Source: Nocardiopsis metallicus | GTDB lineage: Bacteria; Actinomycetota; Actinomycetes; Streptosporangiales; Streptosporangiaceae | Direction: 5' to 3' | NCBI RefSeq assembly: GCF_014201115.1 | Contig: NZ_JACHDO010000001.1 | Coordinates: 1,922,001 to 1,986,000 of the forward strand | DNA: 64,000 nt | Shown here: positions 16,911 to 24,948 of the stretch, piece after piece | How positions within the stretch are numbered: position 1 is the stretch's first letter | How the letters are laid out: every line of letters starts with the position of its first letter | Program-made: the position numbers and the translations under genes | Notes under the pieces: model-generated | The model's database searches: none | Told to the model about the DNA's origin: nothing | What the model saw: only the letters and a program-made list of their open reading frames with translations

Positions 16911-17093
16911 ATGGACAACCAGATCGTCGCCGAGGTCGAAGAGACCGAGCAGCTCGCCCACCTGTCCGCCTCCCACTCCAACGCCCTCGTCGAGAACCCC
17001 TTCGACGTCGTCGCCGAGATCGAGGAGACCGAGCAGCTCGCCCACCTGTCCTCCACCCACTCCAACGCCCTCGTCGAGAACCCCTTCGACTGA
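16911..17093 (+). CDS. RiPP precursor peptide with two tandem core-like repeats
   Basis: A 60-residue acidic peptide: five N-terminal residues (MDNQI), then two units with a period of 28 residues. Each unit reads VAE(V/I)EETEQLAHLS, then (A/S)(S/T), then HSNALVENPFD; the second unit ends exactly at the stop. There is no cysteine; Ser/Thr residues cluster next to His (LSASHSN and LSSTHSN). AGAAGGGA precedes the ATG at a good distance. The gene lies directly after the Zur-like box and is followed by a strong hairpin, then by genes for an E1-like protein, YcaO and SagB-like enzyme. This is the arrangement of azol(in)e RiPP precursors, so Ser/Thr would be the modification sites. I recognise no known family for the repeat. 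Confidence 0.8.
   Translation: MDNQIVAEVEETEQLAHLSASHSNALVENPFDVVAEIEETEQLAHLSSTHSNALVENPFD
16926..17093 (+). repeat. 84-bp tandem duplication inside the precursor gene
   Basis: Unit 1 starts at 16926 and unit 2 at 17010. The 81-bp coding units differ at only a few bases, giving V/I, A/S and S/T changes, so the duplication is recent or under strong selection. The second unit runs directly into the stop codon. Confidence 0.9.
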
Positions 17094-17133
17094 CTCCCGT
17101 CCCCGCGACGTAGGACGTAGTCATTGAGAACCA

Positions 17134-17166
17134 CCCGGTCGGGCAGCCCCGCGCTGCCCGACCGGG
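17134..17166 (+). terminator. Hairpin between precursor and biosynthetic genes
   Basis: A perfect 13-bp stem (CCCGGTCGGGCAG with CTGCCCGACCGGG) and a 7-nt loop, followed by CCGTTT. It lies 40 bp after the precursor stop and 19 bp before the next gene. It probably acts as a partial terminator or mRNA-stabilising hairpin, keeping precursor mRNA in excess over enzyme mRNA. Confidence 0.75.
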
Positions 17167-17184
17167 CCGTTTGAGAGGTCGGCC

Positions 17185-18075
17185 ATGCCCCCAGAACCAT
17201 CCGTCTCCCCCGTGCCGGGAACCGGTGCGCACGCCATCATCGACAGCGCGGGCACCGGTGTCGTACGCACCTCCTCAGGGCGCTTCCTGCGCCTGGTGTC
17301 CCCGCCGGACGACCTCCTGGACGTTCTGGGCGGCGCTTCGGGCGCTGACGGGAGAACCGCCGCGTACGCCGAGGCACTGCGGGCGAAGGTGTCCGCACGC
17401 GAGGAAGAGGACGCACAGCACCGCTGGCCGGGTCCGCGACGCGAGGTCGCCCTGATCGGCACGGGCCCCCTCGTCGACGCGGTGGCTGAGGCCCTGACCG
17501 GCTGGGGTGCGGCCGTTACCCGCCACACCGACGGCGATGCCCTGCTCGCCTCGATCGACGGAGCGGCTGCCCCTGATCGACCGGCCCGCGGCGCGGTCGG
17601 CCGCCGCGGAGAAGGCACTCCACCGTGGGGGCTGATGATCGCGTACGCGGACTCCCACGCAGAGCGCCTCGGCTGGGACCGGCTCGACGCGCTGCCGGGC
17701 CAGGGCGTCGCCTGGCTGCGCGCCTACCGCGAGGGCGAGAACTGCTTCGTCGATCCCCTCTCCCTGAACGGGGACGACCCCGGTGCCGAGCAGGTGTACC
17801 GGCGGCGCCTCGCGGCGAGCTTCGTCCCCCGCGAACTCGACACCTGGCGGCGCGCGGCCATGGCCTCCACGCCCCCCTCGGCGGCCGCGCACACTCTGAT
17901 GACGGGCCGGCTGCTCACCCTGGCCCTCGCCTGGGCCCAGCGGGCGGACACGTTGGAGGGCTACCGCCGCACGCTGTGGAAGTTCGTCCCCGCCACCGGC
18001 ACGATCAGCGAGCATCCCGTCCTGGCCTACGACCCGCCACCCTCCATCGACCCGGACGCGCGTCGGCGGGTATGA
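17185..18075 (+). CDS. E1-like (ocin-ThiF) precursor-binding partner of YcaO
   Basis: 296 residues. The N-terminal part (VVRTSSGRFLRLVSPPDDLLDVL) resembles the leader-peptide-clasp region of azoline cyclodehydratase partner proteins. The middle VALIGTGPLVDAVAEALTGWG is a Rossmann-like ThiF/E1 strand-loop-helix. The later GVAWLRAYREGENCFVDPL matches the conserved block these proteins use. No zinc-binding cysteine tetrad is seen. It would bind the precursor and present it to YcaO. GAGAGG precedes the ATG; the stop overlaps the hydrolase start (ATGA). The TOMM partner role is inferred from these blocks plus the adjacent YcaO and SagB-like genes. Confidence 0.7.
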   Translation: MPPEPSVSPVPGTGAHAIIDSAGTGVVRTSSGRFLRLVSPPDDLLDVLGGASGADGRTAAYAEALRAKVSAREEEDAQHRWPGPRREVALIGTGPLVDAVAEALTGWGAAVTRHTDGDALLASIDGAAAPDRPARGAVGRRGEGTPPWGLMIAYADSHAERLGWDRLDALPGQGVAWLRAYREGENCFVDPLSLNGDDPGAEQVYRRRLAASFVPRELDTWRRAAMASTPPSAAAHTLMTGRLLTLALAWAQRADTLEGYRRTLWKFVPATGTISEHPVLAYDPPPSIDPDARRRV

Positions 18076-19070
18076 CCGTGGAACCCGGACGCGAACACCT
18101 GTGCCAGGGCGGGGACGGCGCAGTACTGCGCGGGCGCGTGTGGGAATGCGCGAACCCGGCGGGCCTCGTGGTGATCCGCACCCCCTACGACGCGGACCAG
18201 CACGCGGGGACGGCACGCTCATGGAACGCCCGTGGCTACCACTGCCTCGTCCAGGACGTGCGCGGACGGTACCGGTCAACGGGAGCGTGGGCCCCCTACT
18301 CCCATGAGGAGGACGACGGCGGCCGGGTACTCGCCCGACTGACCGAGGAATACGAAGGGCTGCCGCTGGTCCTCTTCGGTGCCTCGTACGCCGCCCACGC
18401 CGCTCTGGAAGCCGCTCGGGCCGTGACGGGTGACCACGCGCCCACGGTCGCGGCGATCATCGTCCTCGTCCCCGCTCTCGGGCTGGCCGAGACCGCGTGG
18501 GACCACGAGGGCGCCCCGCAGATCCTGCACCGGATCGGATGGTGGCACGAACACGGGCGCCACCGGCGCTCCCAGCCCCCGCTGTCAGCGGCCGAGCTCG
18601 ACCGGCGCGTCGCACAGGCGCGCGGCCGGGGCGTGGTCGAGGCCGCCCGGGACTGGGGCTGGTCGCCAGCGACGTTGGCCGGCTGGCGGCGGCTGTGGAG
18701 CGCTGAGCGAGTGGACCTGGCGTCGCGCTACGGCCGCGTCGACGCGCCGCTCCTGGTGGTCAGCGGCGATGACGACTTCTTCGACCATGACGCCCGGCGA
18801 CTCGCGCGCGAATGGGGCGCCCCGAGCCACTTCGCCAGCGGCCCGTGGGGACACGGTCTGGTCGGCGGCGTCGCCGACCGGGCCCTGCGGGCACGTATCT
18901 CGGCCGCGGGCGGACTGGCCCACATCATCGATCCGTGGCTTGCGGCCCAAGGTCTGCCGGGCTCACCAGCGGAGTGGACCGGGATCCTCACGGCCGCCTC
19001 CACTTCCCGTACCCGGTCGACCCTCGATTCCGCGTCAGAGGCCTGGCGCCACGAAAGGACCTCACCTTGA
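18072..19070 (+). CDS. Alpha/beta hydrolase (S15/CocE-like) of the RiPP locus
   Basis: 332 residues. GLVVIRTPYDADQHAGTARSW and VQDVRGRYRSTGAWAPYSHE are typical of the X-Pro dipeptidyl-peptidase/CocE group. The nucleophile elbow is LFGASYAAH (GxSxxA), the acid is likely in LVVSGDDDFFD, and the histidine in SGPWGHGL. It overlaps the E1-like gene and the YcaO gene by 4 bp each. A second candidate protease/esterase within the pathway suggests multi-step trimming or release of the peptide; X-Pro specificity would again fit the NPFD motif of the precursor. Peptidase versus esterase activity cannot be decided by eye. Confidence 0.75.
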   Translation: MTVEPGREHLCQGGDGAVLRGRVWECANPAGLVVIRTPYDADQHAGTARSWNARGYHCLVQDVRGRYRSTGAWAPYSHEEDDGGRVLARLTEEYEGLPLVLFGASYAAHAALEAARAVTGDHAPTVAAIIVLVPALGLAETAWDHEGAPQILHRIGWWHEHGRHRRSQPPLSAAELDRRVAQARGRGVVEAARDWGWSPATLAGWRRLWSAERVDLASRYGRVDAPLLVVSGDDDFFDHDARRLAREWGAPSHFASGPWGHGLVGGVADRALRARISAAGGLAHIIDPWLAAQGLPGSPAEWTGILTAASTSRTRSTLDSASEAWRHERTSP

Positions 19071-20497
19071 GCACCACCACAACGGGGCGGCACCGCCCGA
19101 GTGCCACCGAGACCGCTACGGCAGGAACCGATCACCCCCTGCCCGTGGAGGCGCTCGTCGACCCCGAATGCGGAATCATCCGCTCCGTGCGGGCCGTGAA
19201 GCATCCCCCCGGCGCTCCCGCCTCCTACACGGGGCTGACGGCGGCCGTCGCCGACGCCCGGCAGCTCGGCGAGTGGCCGGCCGACCGCGTCTCGCTGGGC
19301 ACGACGTTCGGTGACGTCGAGCAGGCCCGGATCGCCGCGATCGCCGAAGGGGTCGAGCGCTACTGCGGGAACTGGCTCCCCGCCGACCTCCCCCACGACG
19401 AACTGCGCATCGGAACCCGCGCGGAACTGCTGGCCGCGGGCCGTCGACCGATCGCCCTGGACGACCTGCCCCGGTGCGCTCCGTGGCAGTACGGCCGCGA
19501 CGGGTTCCCCTACCAGCCCCTCACCGAGGACACCCCCACCCTCTGGACGCGCTGCGGCGAGCGCGACGGCTCCGAGGTGTGGATGCCGGCCTCGCTGGTC
19601 TACCTCAACTGGCGGCAGTCACGCTTTCGCCACCTGCCGCGCGTGCACCACCTGAACTACGCCGGGATCGCCACCGGGCAGGGGGCCGACGACGCGAGGG
19701 ACCGCGGGGTCATGGAGGTCATCGAACGCGACGCCCTCGAACTGTGGTGGCATCTGGACGGGCCCACCTTCGGGATCGACCCCGCCAGCGTTCCCGGGCT
19801 CGCCGACGACCTGCGCGGCAGCTCCCTGGAGGTGTCCCTCGCGGTCATGCCCTCGGAGTTCGCCCCGGCCGTGGCCGCGCTCGTGCACGACGGGGAACGC
19901 GGCCTGTACGCGGCGGGGTTCTCCGCCGCACTCGACCCGGTCAGGGCCGCCCGCAAGGCCGTGCTCGAAGCCGTCCACACCTGGGTCTACACCCAGGGCT
20001 GCACCACCGCCGACGGGTGGGTCTTCCGCGCCGTCGAACAGGGCCTGATGGCCCGCGGCCTCTACCTCGACTTCCGTGCCGACACCAACTACCTCGACGC
20101 CGCCGGCGCCCAGTTCGAGCACGTCGTCGACCTGGGCGCGCACGTCCAGGTCTGGCTCGACCCCCGAGTCCACGGCGAGGCCCGGCGCTTCACCGCACCC
20201 GCCCTGGGCGTCCGGCCCATCAGCGAGGTCGCGCCCGTGTCGATGGACGAGGTCTACCAGCGGCTGGACGCTCGCGGGCACCGCGTCATCACCCGTGACC
20301 TGACGACGAGCGACGTGCGCCGCACGTCGCTGCGCGTGGTGCGCAGCTTCGTCACCGGGCTCGTCCCCAACGCTCCCGCGGCCTTCGCCTACCTCGGCAT
20401 GCCGCGTTTGGAGGAGGCGGCCCTCGAACGGGGGTGGCGCACCTCGTGGGACGGGAGCCCCGGGGACCTCACCCTCGTCCCGCCGCCGCACATGTGA
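19067..20497 (+). CDS. YcaO-domain cyclodehydratase of the RiPP locus
   Basis: 476 residues. YcaO landmarks are RVSLGTTFGDVEQARIAAIA followed by EGVERYCGNW (ATP/Mg-binding glutamates), then GIATGQGADDARDRGVMEVI and ERDALELWW, and a late AALDPVRAARKAVLEAVHTW. The C-terminus is proline-rich (LVPPPHM), like the PxPxP tail of azoline-forming YcaOs, but imperfect. It would activate backbone amides with ATP to turn Ser/Thr into oxazolines. The start is a TTG at 19067 overlapping the hydrolase stop (TTGA) with AAAGGA upstream; the open frame further upstream lies inside the hydrolase gene. Confidence 0.88.
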   Translation: MSTTTTGRHRPSATETATAGTDHPLPVEALVDPECGIIRSVRAVKHPPGAPASYTGLTAAVADARQLGEWPADRVSLGTTFGDVEQARIAAIAEGVERYCGNWLPADLPHDELRIGTRAELLAAGRRPIALDDLPRCAPWQYGRDGFPYQPLTEDTPTLWTRCGERDGSEVWMPASLVYLNWRQSRFRHLPRVHHLNYAGIATGQGADDARDRGVMEVIERDALELWWHLDGPTFGIDPASVPGLADDLRGSSLEVSLAVMPSEFAPAVAALVHDGERGLYAAGFSAALDPVRAARKAVLEAVHTWVYTQGCTTADGWVFRAVEQGLMARGLYLDFRADTNYLDAAGAQFEHVVDLGAHVQVWLDPRVHGEARRFTAPALGVRPISEVAPVSMDEVYQRLDARGHRVITRDLTTSDVRRTSLRVVRSFVTGLVPNAPAAFAYLGMPRLEEAALERGWRTSWDGSPGDLTLVPPPHM

Positions 20498-20507
20498 GGC
20501 CGTACCC

Positions 20508-21602
20508 ATGCCCCTTTCCTTCCCGCAGGGCCCCGCCCCCTACGATGCGGAACCGGGCCCGGCGGGGCCCTCGCCCCTGCCACCCGCCCTGGCGCGCGCC
20601 TTCTCCGCCCAGGTTCCGGGCCCGCCCGTGCCTCCCGGACCGCGTGCCAACCCCTGGCACCGGGCCGGAGCCGACCCGGTGGCGGTACCGGAGCGCGAAC
20701 GCGCCCTGCTCGACGGCCTGTGGCTCAGCAGGGGGCACCACCGCCTGGCCGACGGGACGGCGACCCGTGTGCCCAGGCGACCGGTGCCCTCCGCGGGGGC
20801 GGCCTACCCCGTGCACACCCACCTGGTCGTCGGCGCGGACGGCCCCCTGGAGGCGGGCCGGTACGCCTTCGACATGGAGAAGGGCGTACTGCTGCGGCGC
20901 GACGCGGCCCGCGAACGGGACGCGGGTTGGGACGCCCCCGGTAGCGGTACCGCCGTGCGGGGGACCCACCTGGTCCTGACGGTGCAGCCGGGTCGCAGCT
21001 TCGGCCGGTACCGCCACCGGGCCTGGCCGCTGTGGATCGCGGACACCGCCTACGCCCTGGCCGCGGTGGAGTTCCTGTGCGCCCCGGGCCCCGCCGCGGT
21101 CCACCTGGGCCCCGGGCCGTGGCTGCGCGAGCTGCTCGGCGTGCCGCGCGCCTGCGAGCACGGCCGGTGGCTCGCACGCGGACTCGCACCCGAGATCGCG
21201 CTGGCCGCCGTCGAACTTCCCGGGACCTGGTCGGTCCCGGCAGATCGCCGCGACGCCCTGGCCGCGAGGCGTTCCCCGGCGATCGGCGAGTTCGAGGCCG
21301 CTGAGCGCAACCGCGACCCGCGGTCCGCGCGGGCCGCGAAGGAGTCCGGGCAGGCCTGGGTACTCGGAGCCCACCGACTGAAGACCTGGTCCGTGGCGGT
21401 GGGCACACCCGCCGCCGCACTCGCCCCGGCCCTGTGGCGGGCCCACCGGCAGGCGGCCGGGCTGTGCTACGCCGGCGCCCTGTCCCAGCGGTGGCGCTGC
21501 CGCCCGGTGTCGGGGTTCACCGCCGCGCGCGGCCGCTGGACCGTCCACGCCCTGGCGATGCTCCCCGGCGCACACCATCTCGACAAGGAGTCAGCCGCAT
21601 GA
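20508..21602 (+). CDS. SagB-like nitroreductase-fold oxidoreductase (azoline dehydrogenase)
   Basis: 364 residues. RPVPSAGAAYPVHTHLVVG matches the conserved SAGxxYP block of SagB-type FMN dehydrogenases, and YRHRAWPLWIADTAYALAAV corresponds to the later flavin-contact helix. The catalytic Lys-Tyr pair cannot be assigned confidently. In azole RiPP pathways this enzyme oxidises azolines to aromatic azoles. It is 10 bp downstream of YcaO and its stop overlaps the first exporter (ATGA). Its presence supports oxazole or methyloxazole formation from the precursor's Ser/Thr residues. Confidence 0.72.
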   Translation: MPLSFPQGPAPYDAEPGPAGPSPLPPALARAFSAQVPGPPVPPGPRANPWHRAGADPVAVPERERALLDGLWLSRGHHRLADGTATRVPRRPVPSAGAAYPVHTHLVVGADGPLEAGRYAFDMEKGVLLRRDAARERDAGWDAPGSGTAVRGTHLVLTVQPGRSFGRYRHRAWPLWIADTAYALAAVEFLCAPGPAAVHLGPGPWLRELLGVPRACEHGRWLARGLAPEIALAAVELPGTWSVPADRRDALAARRSPAIGEFEAAERNRDPRSARAAKESGQAWVLGAHRLKTWSVAVGTPAAALAPALWRAHRQAAGLCYAGALSQRWRCRPVSGFTAARGRWTVHALAMLPGAHHLDKESAA

Positions 21603-23272
21603 TGATCGTCCCCCTGCTGTGGCGGGAGGCGACCCGATTCCCCGCTGCCCTGACCCGGAGCGTGGCCCTGCTCGTCCTCGTCTTCCTCACCCACGTCGGA
21701 CAGGCCGTGGCGATCGCCTGGTCGATGTCGGCCGTCCTGCACGGCCAGGCCCGGGAAGTACTCCTGGCGCTGTCGCTGATCCTCGGGATCGCACTGCTGC
21801 GCCTGGTGCTCTCCCTGGCGCAGGCGTGGGCCGCAGCGTCCCTGGGCGGCCTGGTCAAGCAGGCGGTGCGCCGCCGTGCGATGGAGGCCGCGCTCGTGCC
21901 CGAGCGGCTGCACGACACGGGCGCCCGGGACGGCTCGATGCGGGCCAGCCTCGGTGACGGCGTCGACGGGATCGACGCCTACGTCTCCAAGTACGTTCCA
22001 GCGATCGTGCAGCTGCTCCTCACCTGCCCCGTCGTCGTGGTCGCCCTGCTGTGGCTCTCACCCTGGGCCGGCCTGTTCGTGGCCGCCGGGGTGGTGTTCG
22101 CCCTGGTGGGCCCGCTGGCCTGGAAACGGATGATGGCCCGGCGCGGACTCGACCACTGGGACAGCTACGAGGCGCTCAGCGCCGACCTGCTCGAATCCCT
22201 GCGCGGTATGGCCACCCTGCGCGCACTCGGCGACGTGTCCGGCACCCGGGCGCGGCTGGACCGCCGCTCGGAGGCGCTGCGCAGGGCCACCGAACGCGTG
22301 ATGCGCGGCTCCCTGGGCGAGACGTCGGTTACCGACGCCGCCGTCCAGGGGGGCGTGGTCGCCGCGGCCGCCGTCGCGATCACCCACGCGGTCACCGGGC
22401 AGGCCCCGGCGCTGGAGGTCTACCTGATCCTGTTGCTCTCCTCCGAGGCGTTCCGCCCCGTCCGGGACCTGTCCCGGCACTGGCACGCCGGGTTCCTCGG
22501 CCTGACCGCGATCCCCGGCCTGAAAAGGATCGGGGCCTTCACCGAACCGGGTGGCGCCGAGGCCGAGCGCCCCGCCGGCCCCGCCGCTCCCGGCCCCGGG
22601 GATGCTCAGTCCGGCGAGGTACGGTCGGCGGACGAACTACGGGTGAGGGGCCTGAGCTTCGGCTACCCCGACGCCGCGGGCGACGTCATCCACGACCTCG
22701 ACCTGACCGCCCGGCGGGGCTCGCTCACCGCGATCGTCGGAGAGTCCGGAGCCGGTAAGTCCACCCTCTTCGACCTCCTCCTGGGTTTCCTCACCCCGCG
22801 TACCGGAAGCATCGAACTCGACGGGCGGCCGCTGCGCGCCCGCGACATCGCCGTGGTCTCCCAGCGGCCCGTGCTCTTCGCCGGGACCATCCGCGACAAC
22901 CTCGCGGTCACCGGCGCCACCGCGGAAGCGGACCTCGTCCGGGCCTGCCGCGACGCGGGCATCCTCGACGAGATCCAGCGCTTCCCGCGCGGCTTCGACA
23001 CCGAGGTCACCGAAGCCGGGACCAGCCTCTCCGGCGGCCAGCGCCAACGCCTGGCCCTGGCCCGCGCGCTGCTGGCACGGCGCCCGGTCCTGCTGGTGGA
23101 CGAGCCGACGAGCGCGTTGGACGCCGACCGCTCAGCGGATGTCGTGCACACCCTGCACCGCGTGGCGCGCGACCGCGTCGTCCTCATGATCAGCCACCGC
23201 ACCGAGACGCTCACCGAGGTTCCCGCCGTGTTCAGCCTCGACTCCGGACACCTGCACAGGAGCACCTTGTGA
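21599..23272 (+). CDS. ABC exporter, fused membrane/ATPase subunit 1
   Basis: 557 residues: an N-terminal ABC_membrane region of about six helices and a C-terminal ATPase with Walker A GESGAGKST, signature LSGGQRQRLALARA, Walker B VLLVDEPTSALD and an H-loop SHRTE. It overlaps the SagB-like gene upstream and subunit 2 downstream by 4 bp. It pairs with the next gene as a heterodimeric (CydDC-like) exporter, most likely of the mature RiPP. There is no C39 peptidase domain, so leader removal must be done by another enzyme. Confidence 0.88.
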   Translation: MMIVPLLWREATRFPAALTRSVALLVLVFLTHVGQAVAIAWSMSAVLHGQAREVLLALSLILGIALLRLVLSLAQAWAAASLGGLVKQAVRRRAMEAALVPERLHDTGARDGSMRASLGDGVDGIDAYVSKYVPAIVQLLLTCPVVVVALLWLSPWAGLFVAAGVVFALVGPLAWKRMMARRGLDHWDSYEALSADLLESLRGMATLRALGDVSGTRARLDRRSEALRRATERVMRGSLGETSVTDAAVQGGVVAAAAVAITHAVTGQAPALEVYLILLLSSEAFRPVRDLSRHWHAGFLGLTAIPGLKRIGAFTEPGGAEAERPAGPAAPGPGDAQSGEVRSADELRVRGLSFGYPDAAGDVIHDLDLTARRGSLTAIVGESGAGKSTLFDLLLGFLTPRTGSIELDGRPLRARDIAVVSQRPVLFAGTIRDNLAVTGATAEADLVRACRDAGILDEIQRFPRGFDTEVTEAGTSLSGGQRQRLALARALLARRPVLLVDEPTSALDADRSADVVHTLHRVARDRVVLMISHRTETLTEVPAVFSLDSGHLHRSTL

Positions 23273-24948
23273 ACACCCTTTCCGCGTTCCGGGCCTTCCG
23301 TGAACTGCTGCCCGTCCTGCGCCCGCAGTGGCGGGGGATGGTCTGGAGCTACCTGCTGGGCACCCTGAGCGCGCTCGCCCTGGCCGCTCTGACCGTGCTC
23401 ACCGCGTGGGCGGTCGGCCACGCCGTGGTGGAGCGCACACCGCCCGGCCCCGTGTGGTGGGCCCTGGTCCTGGGGCTCGTGGTGCTGCGCGTGCTCCTGA
23501 CCTGGCGGGAGATGGACGTCTCGCACGCCCTGGCCTACCGTGTGCTGGCCCGGCTGCGGATGGCGCTGTTCGACGCCTACGCGCGCAGTGTCCCCGGTCG
23601 GCGCCGGGAGCACTCCGGGCGCGCCGCGTCCGTCGCGATGGACGACATAGAAAAGCTCGAGTTCTTCTACGCCCACACCCTCGCTCAGCTCGGCGCCTCG
23701 CTCACCCTGTTCGCCGCGTCCCTGGCCACCGCGTCCCTGCTGCTGCCCGAAGCCGCACTGGTCATGCTCCTGGGCTCCGCCCTCGTGGCGAGCAGCGCAC
23801 TGTACTGGGCGCGGACCGCCCGGCGGCTGGGTGAGCGGGAGCAGCGGGAGCGCTCCGACCTGTCCGCGCACATCGTGGACGCGCTGGGCGCACTCCGCGA
23901 GGTACTCGCCTACGGACTCGCGCCCCGCACCATCGCCCAGACCAACGACGCCACCGCCCGCGCCACCGCCCTCGCGCGACGGCGCGAACTGCTGTCACAG
24001 CTGGTCACCAGCCTACGGGAACTCATCCTCACCGGCGTGGTCATCGGCGTCATCGCCACCAGCGCCGCCGCGGCGGGCGTGCTCTCCGCGGGCGCCCCGG
24101 TTCGGCTGGCGCCCGCGGAACTGCCCGCGCTGGTCGCCCTGGCCCTGGTCGGCATCGCCGCGGTCGTGGACGCCACCGACACACTCACCCGGCTCCATCC
24201 GCTCGTCTCCGGCGCCGAACGCGTCGCCGCCGGCATCAACCGTCCCCCGGTCGTCGCCCTGCCCCAGGCTCCGAGGCAGCTGCCCGACGGGCCGCTGGGC
24301 CTGCGGTTCCGGGACGTGTCCTTCTCCTACGAGGGCCGACGGCCAACGCTCACGTCCTGGTCCGCCGAACTCGCCCCGGGCGAGCACGTCGGTCTGGTCG
24401 GCCCCTCCGGTTCGGGCAAGAGCACCCTCATCGCCCTGGCCGCCCGCCTCTGGGATCCTTCCGCGGGCGCCGTCGAGCTCATCACGGCCGACGGCGAGGG
24501 CGTACCCGTCGCCGAACTGGACGACGGGGCGCTGCGGGGTGCGGTGGCCCTGGTCGACCAGGACGCCGTGCTCTTCCACGGCACCGTCCGCGACAACCTG
24601 CTGCGCGGCTGCGGACCGCGCTCCGACAGTGAACTGACCGCCCTGCTCGAACGCGTCGAAGCCACCACCTGGATCGGTCTCGACGACGAACTCGGAGAGG
24701 CGGGGGTGCGGTTGTCCGGCGGACAGCGGGCACGCCTGTGCCTGGCCCGCGCCCTCGCCCGCCGACCGCGCGTCCTCCTCGTGGACGAGGTGACCGCCAG
24801 CCTCGACCCGGCCACCGAACGACTGGTCTCCGACGTCATCGCCGAATTCCAGGGCACCGTCCTCATCGCGTCCCACCGAGCCGAGACCCTGGCCCGCCTC
24901 GAACGCGTCGTCGAGGTGGCCGCGACCCCGCAGGCCGCCCGGGGGTGA
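23269..24948 (+). CDS. ABC exporter, fused membrane/ATPase subunit 2
   Basis: 559 residues with the same layout: helices in the first 320 residues, Walker A GPSGSGKST, signature RLSGGQRARLCLARA, Walker B VLLVDEVTASLD (Val instead of Pro after Glu) and a SHRAE H-loop. The GTG start overlaps subunit 1. It ends the RiPP operon; about 1 kb without a convincing gene separates it from ramC. Confidence 0.88.
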   Translation: MNTLSAFRAFRELLPVLRPQWRGMVWSYLLGTLSALALAALTVLTAWAVGHAVVERTPPGPVWWALVLGLVVLRVLLTWREMDVSHALAYRVLARLRMALFDAYARSVPGRRREHSGRAASVAMDDIEKLEFFYAHTLAQLGASLTLFAASLATASLLLPEAALVMLLGSALVASSALYWARTARRLGEREQRERSDLSAHIVDALGALREVLAYGLAPRTIAQTNDATARATALARRRELLSQLVTSLRELILTGVVIGVIATSAAAAGVLSAGAPVRLAPAELPALVALALVGIAAVVDATDTLTRLHPLVSGAERVAAGINRPPVVALPQAPRQLPDGPLGLRFRDVSFSYEGRRPTLTSWSAELAPGEHVGLVGPSGSGKSTLIALAARLWDPSAGAVELITADGEGVPVAELDDGALRGAVALVDQDAVLFHGTVRDNLLRGCGPRSDSELTALLERVEATTWIGLDDELGEAGVRLSGGQRARLCLARALARRPRVLLVDEVTASLDPATERLVSDVIAEFQGTVLIASHRAETLARLERVVEVAATPQAARG

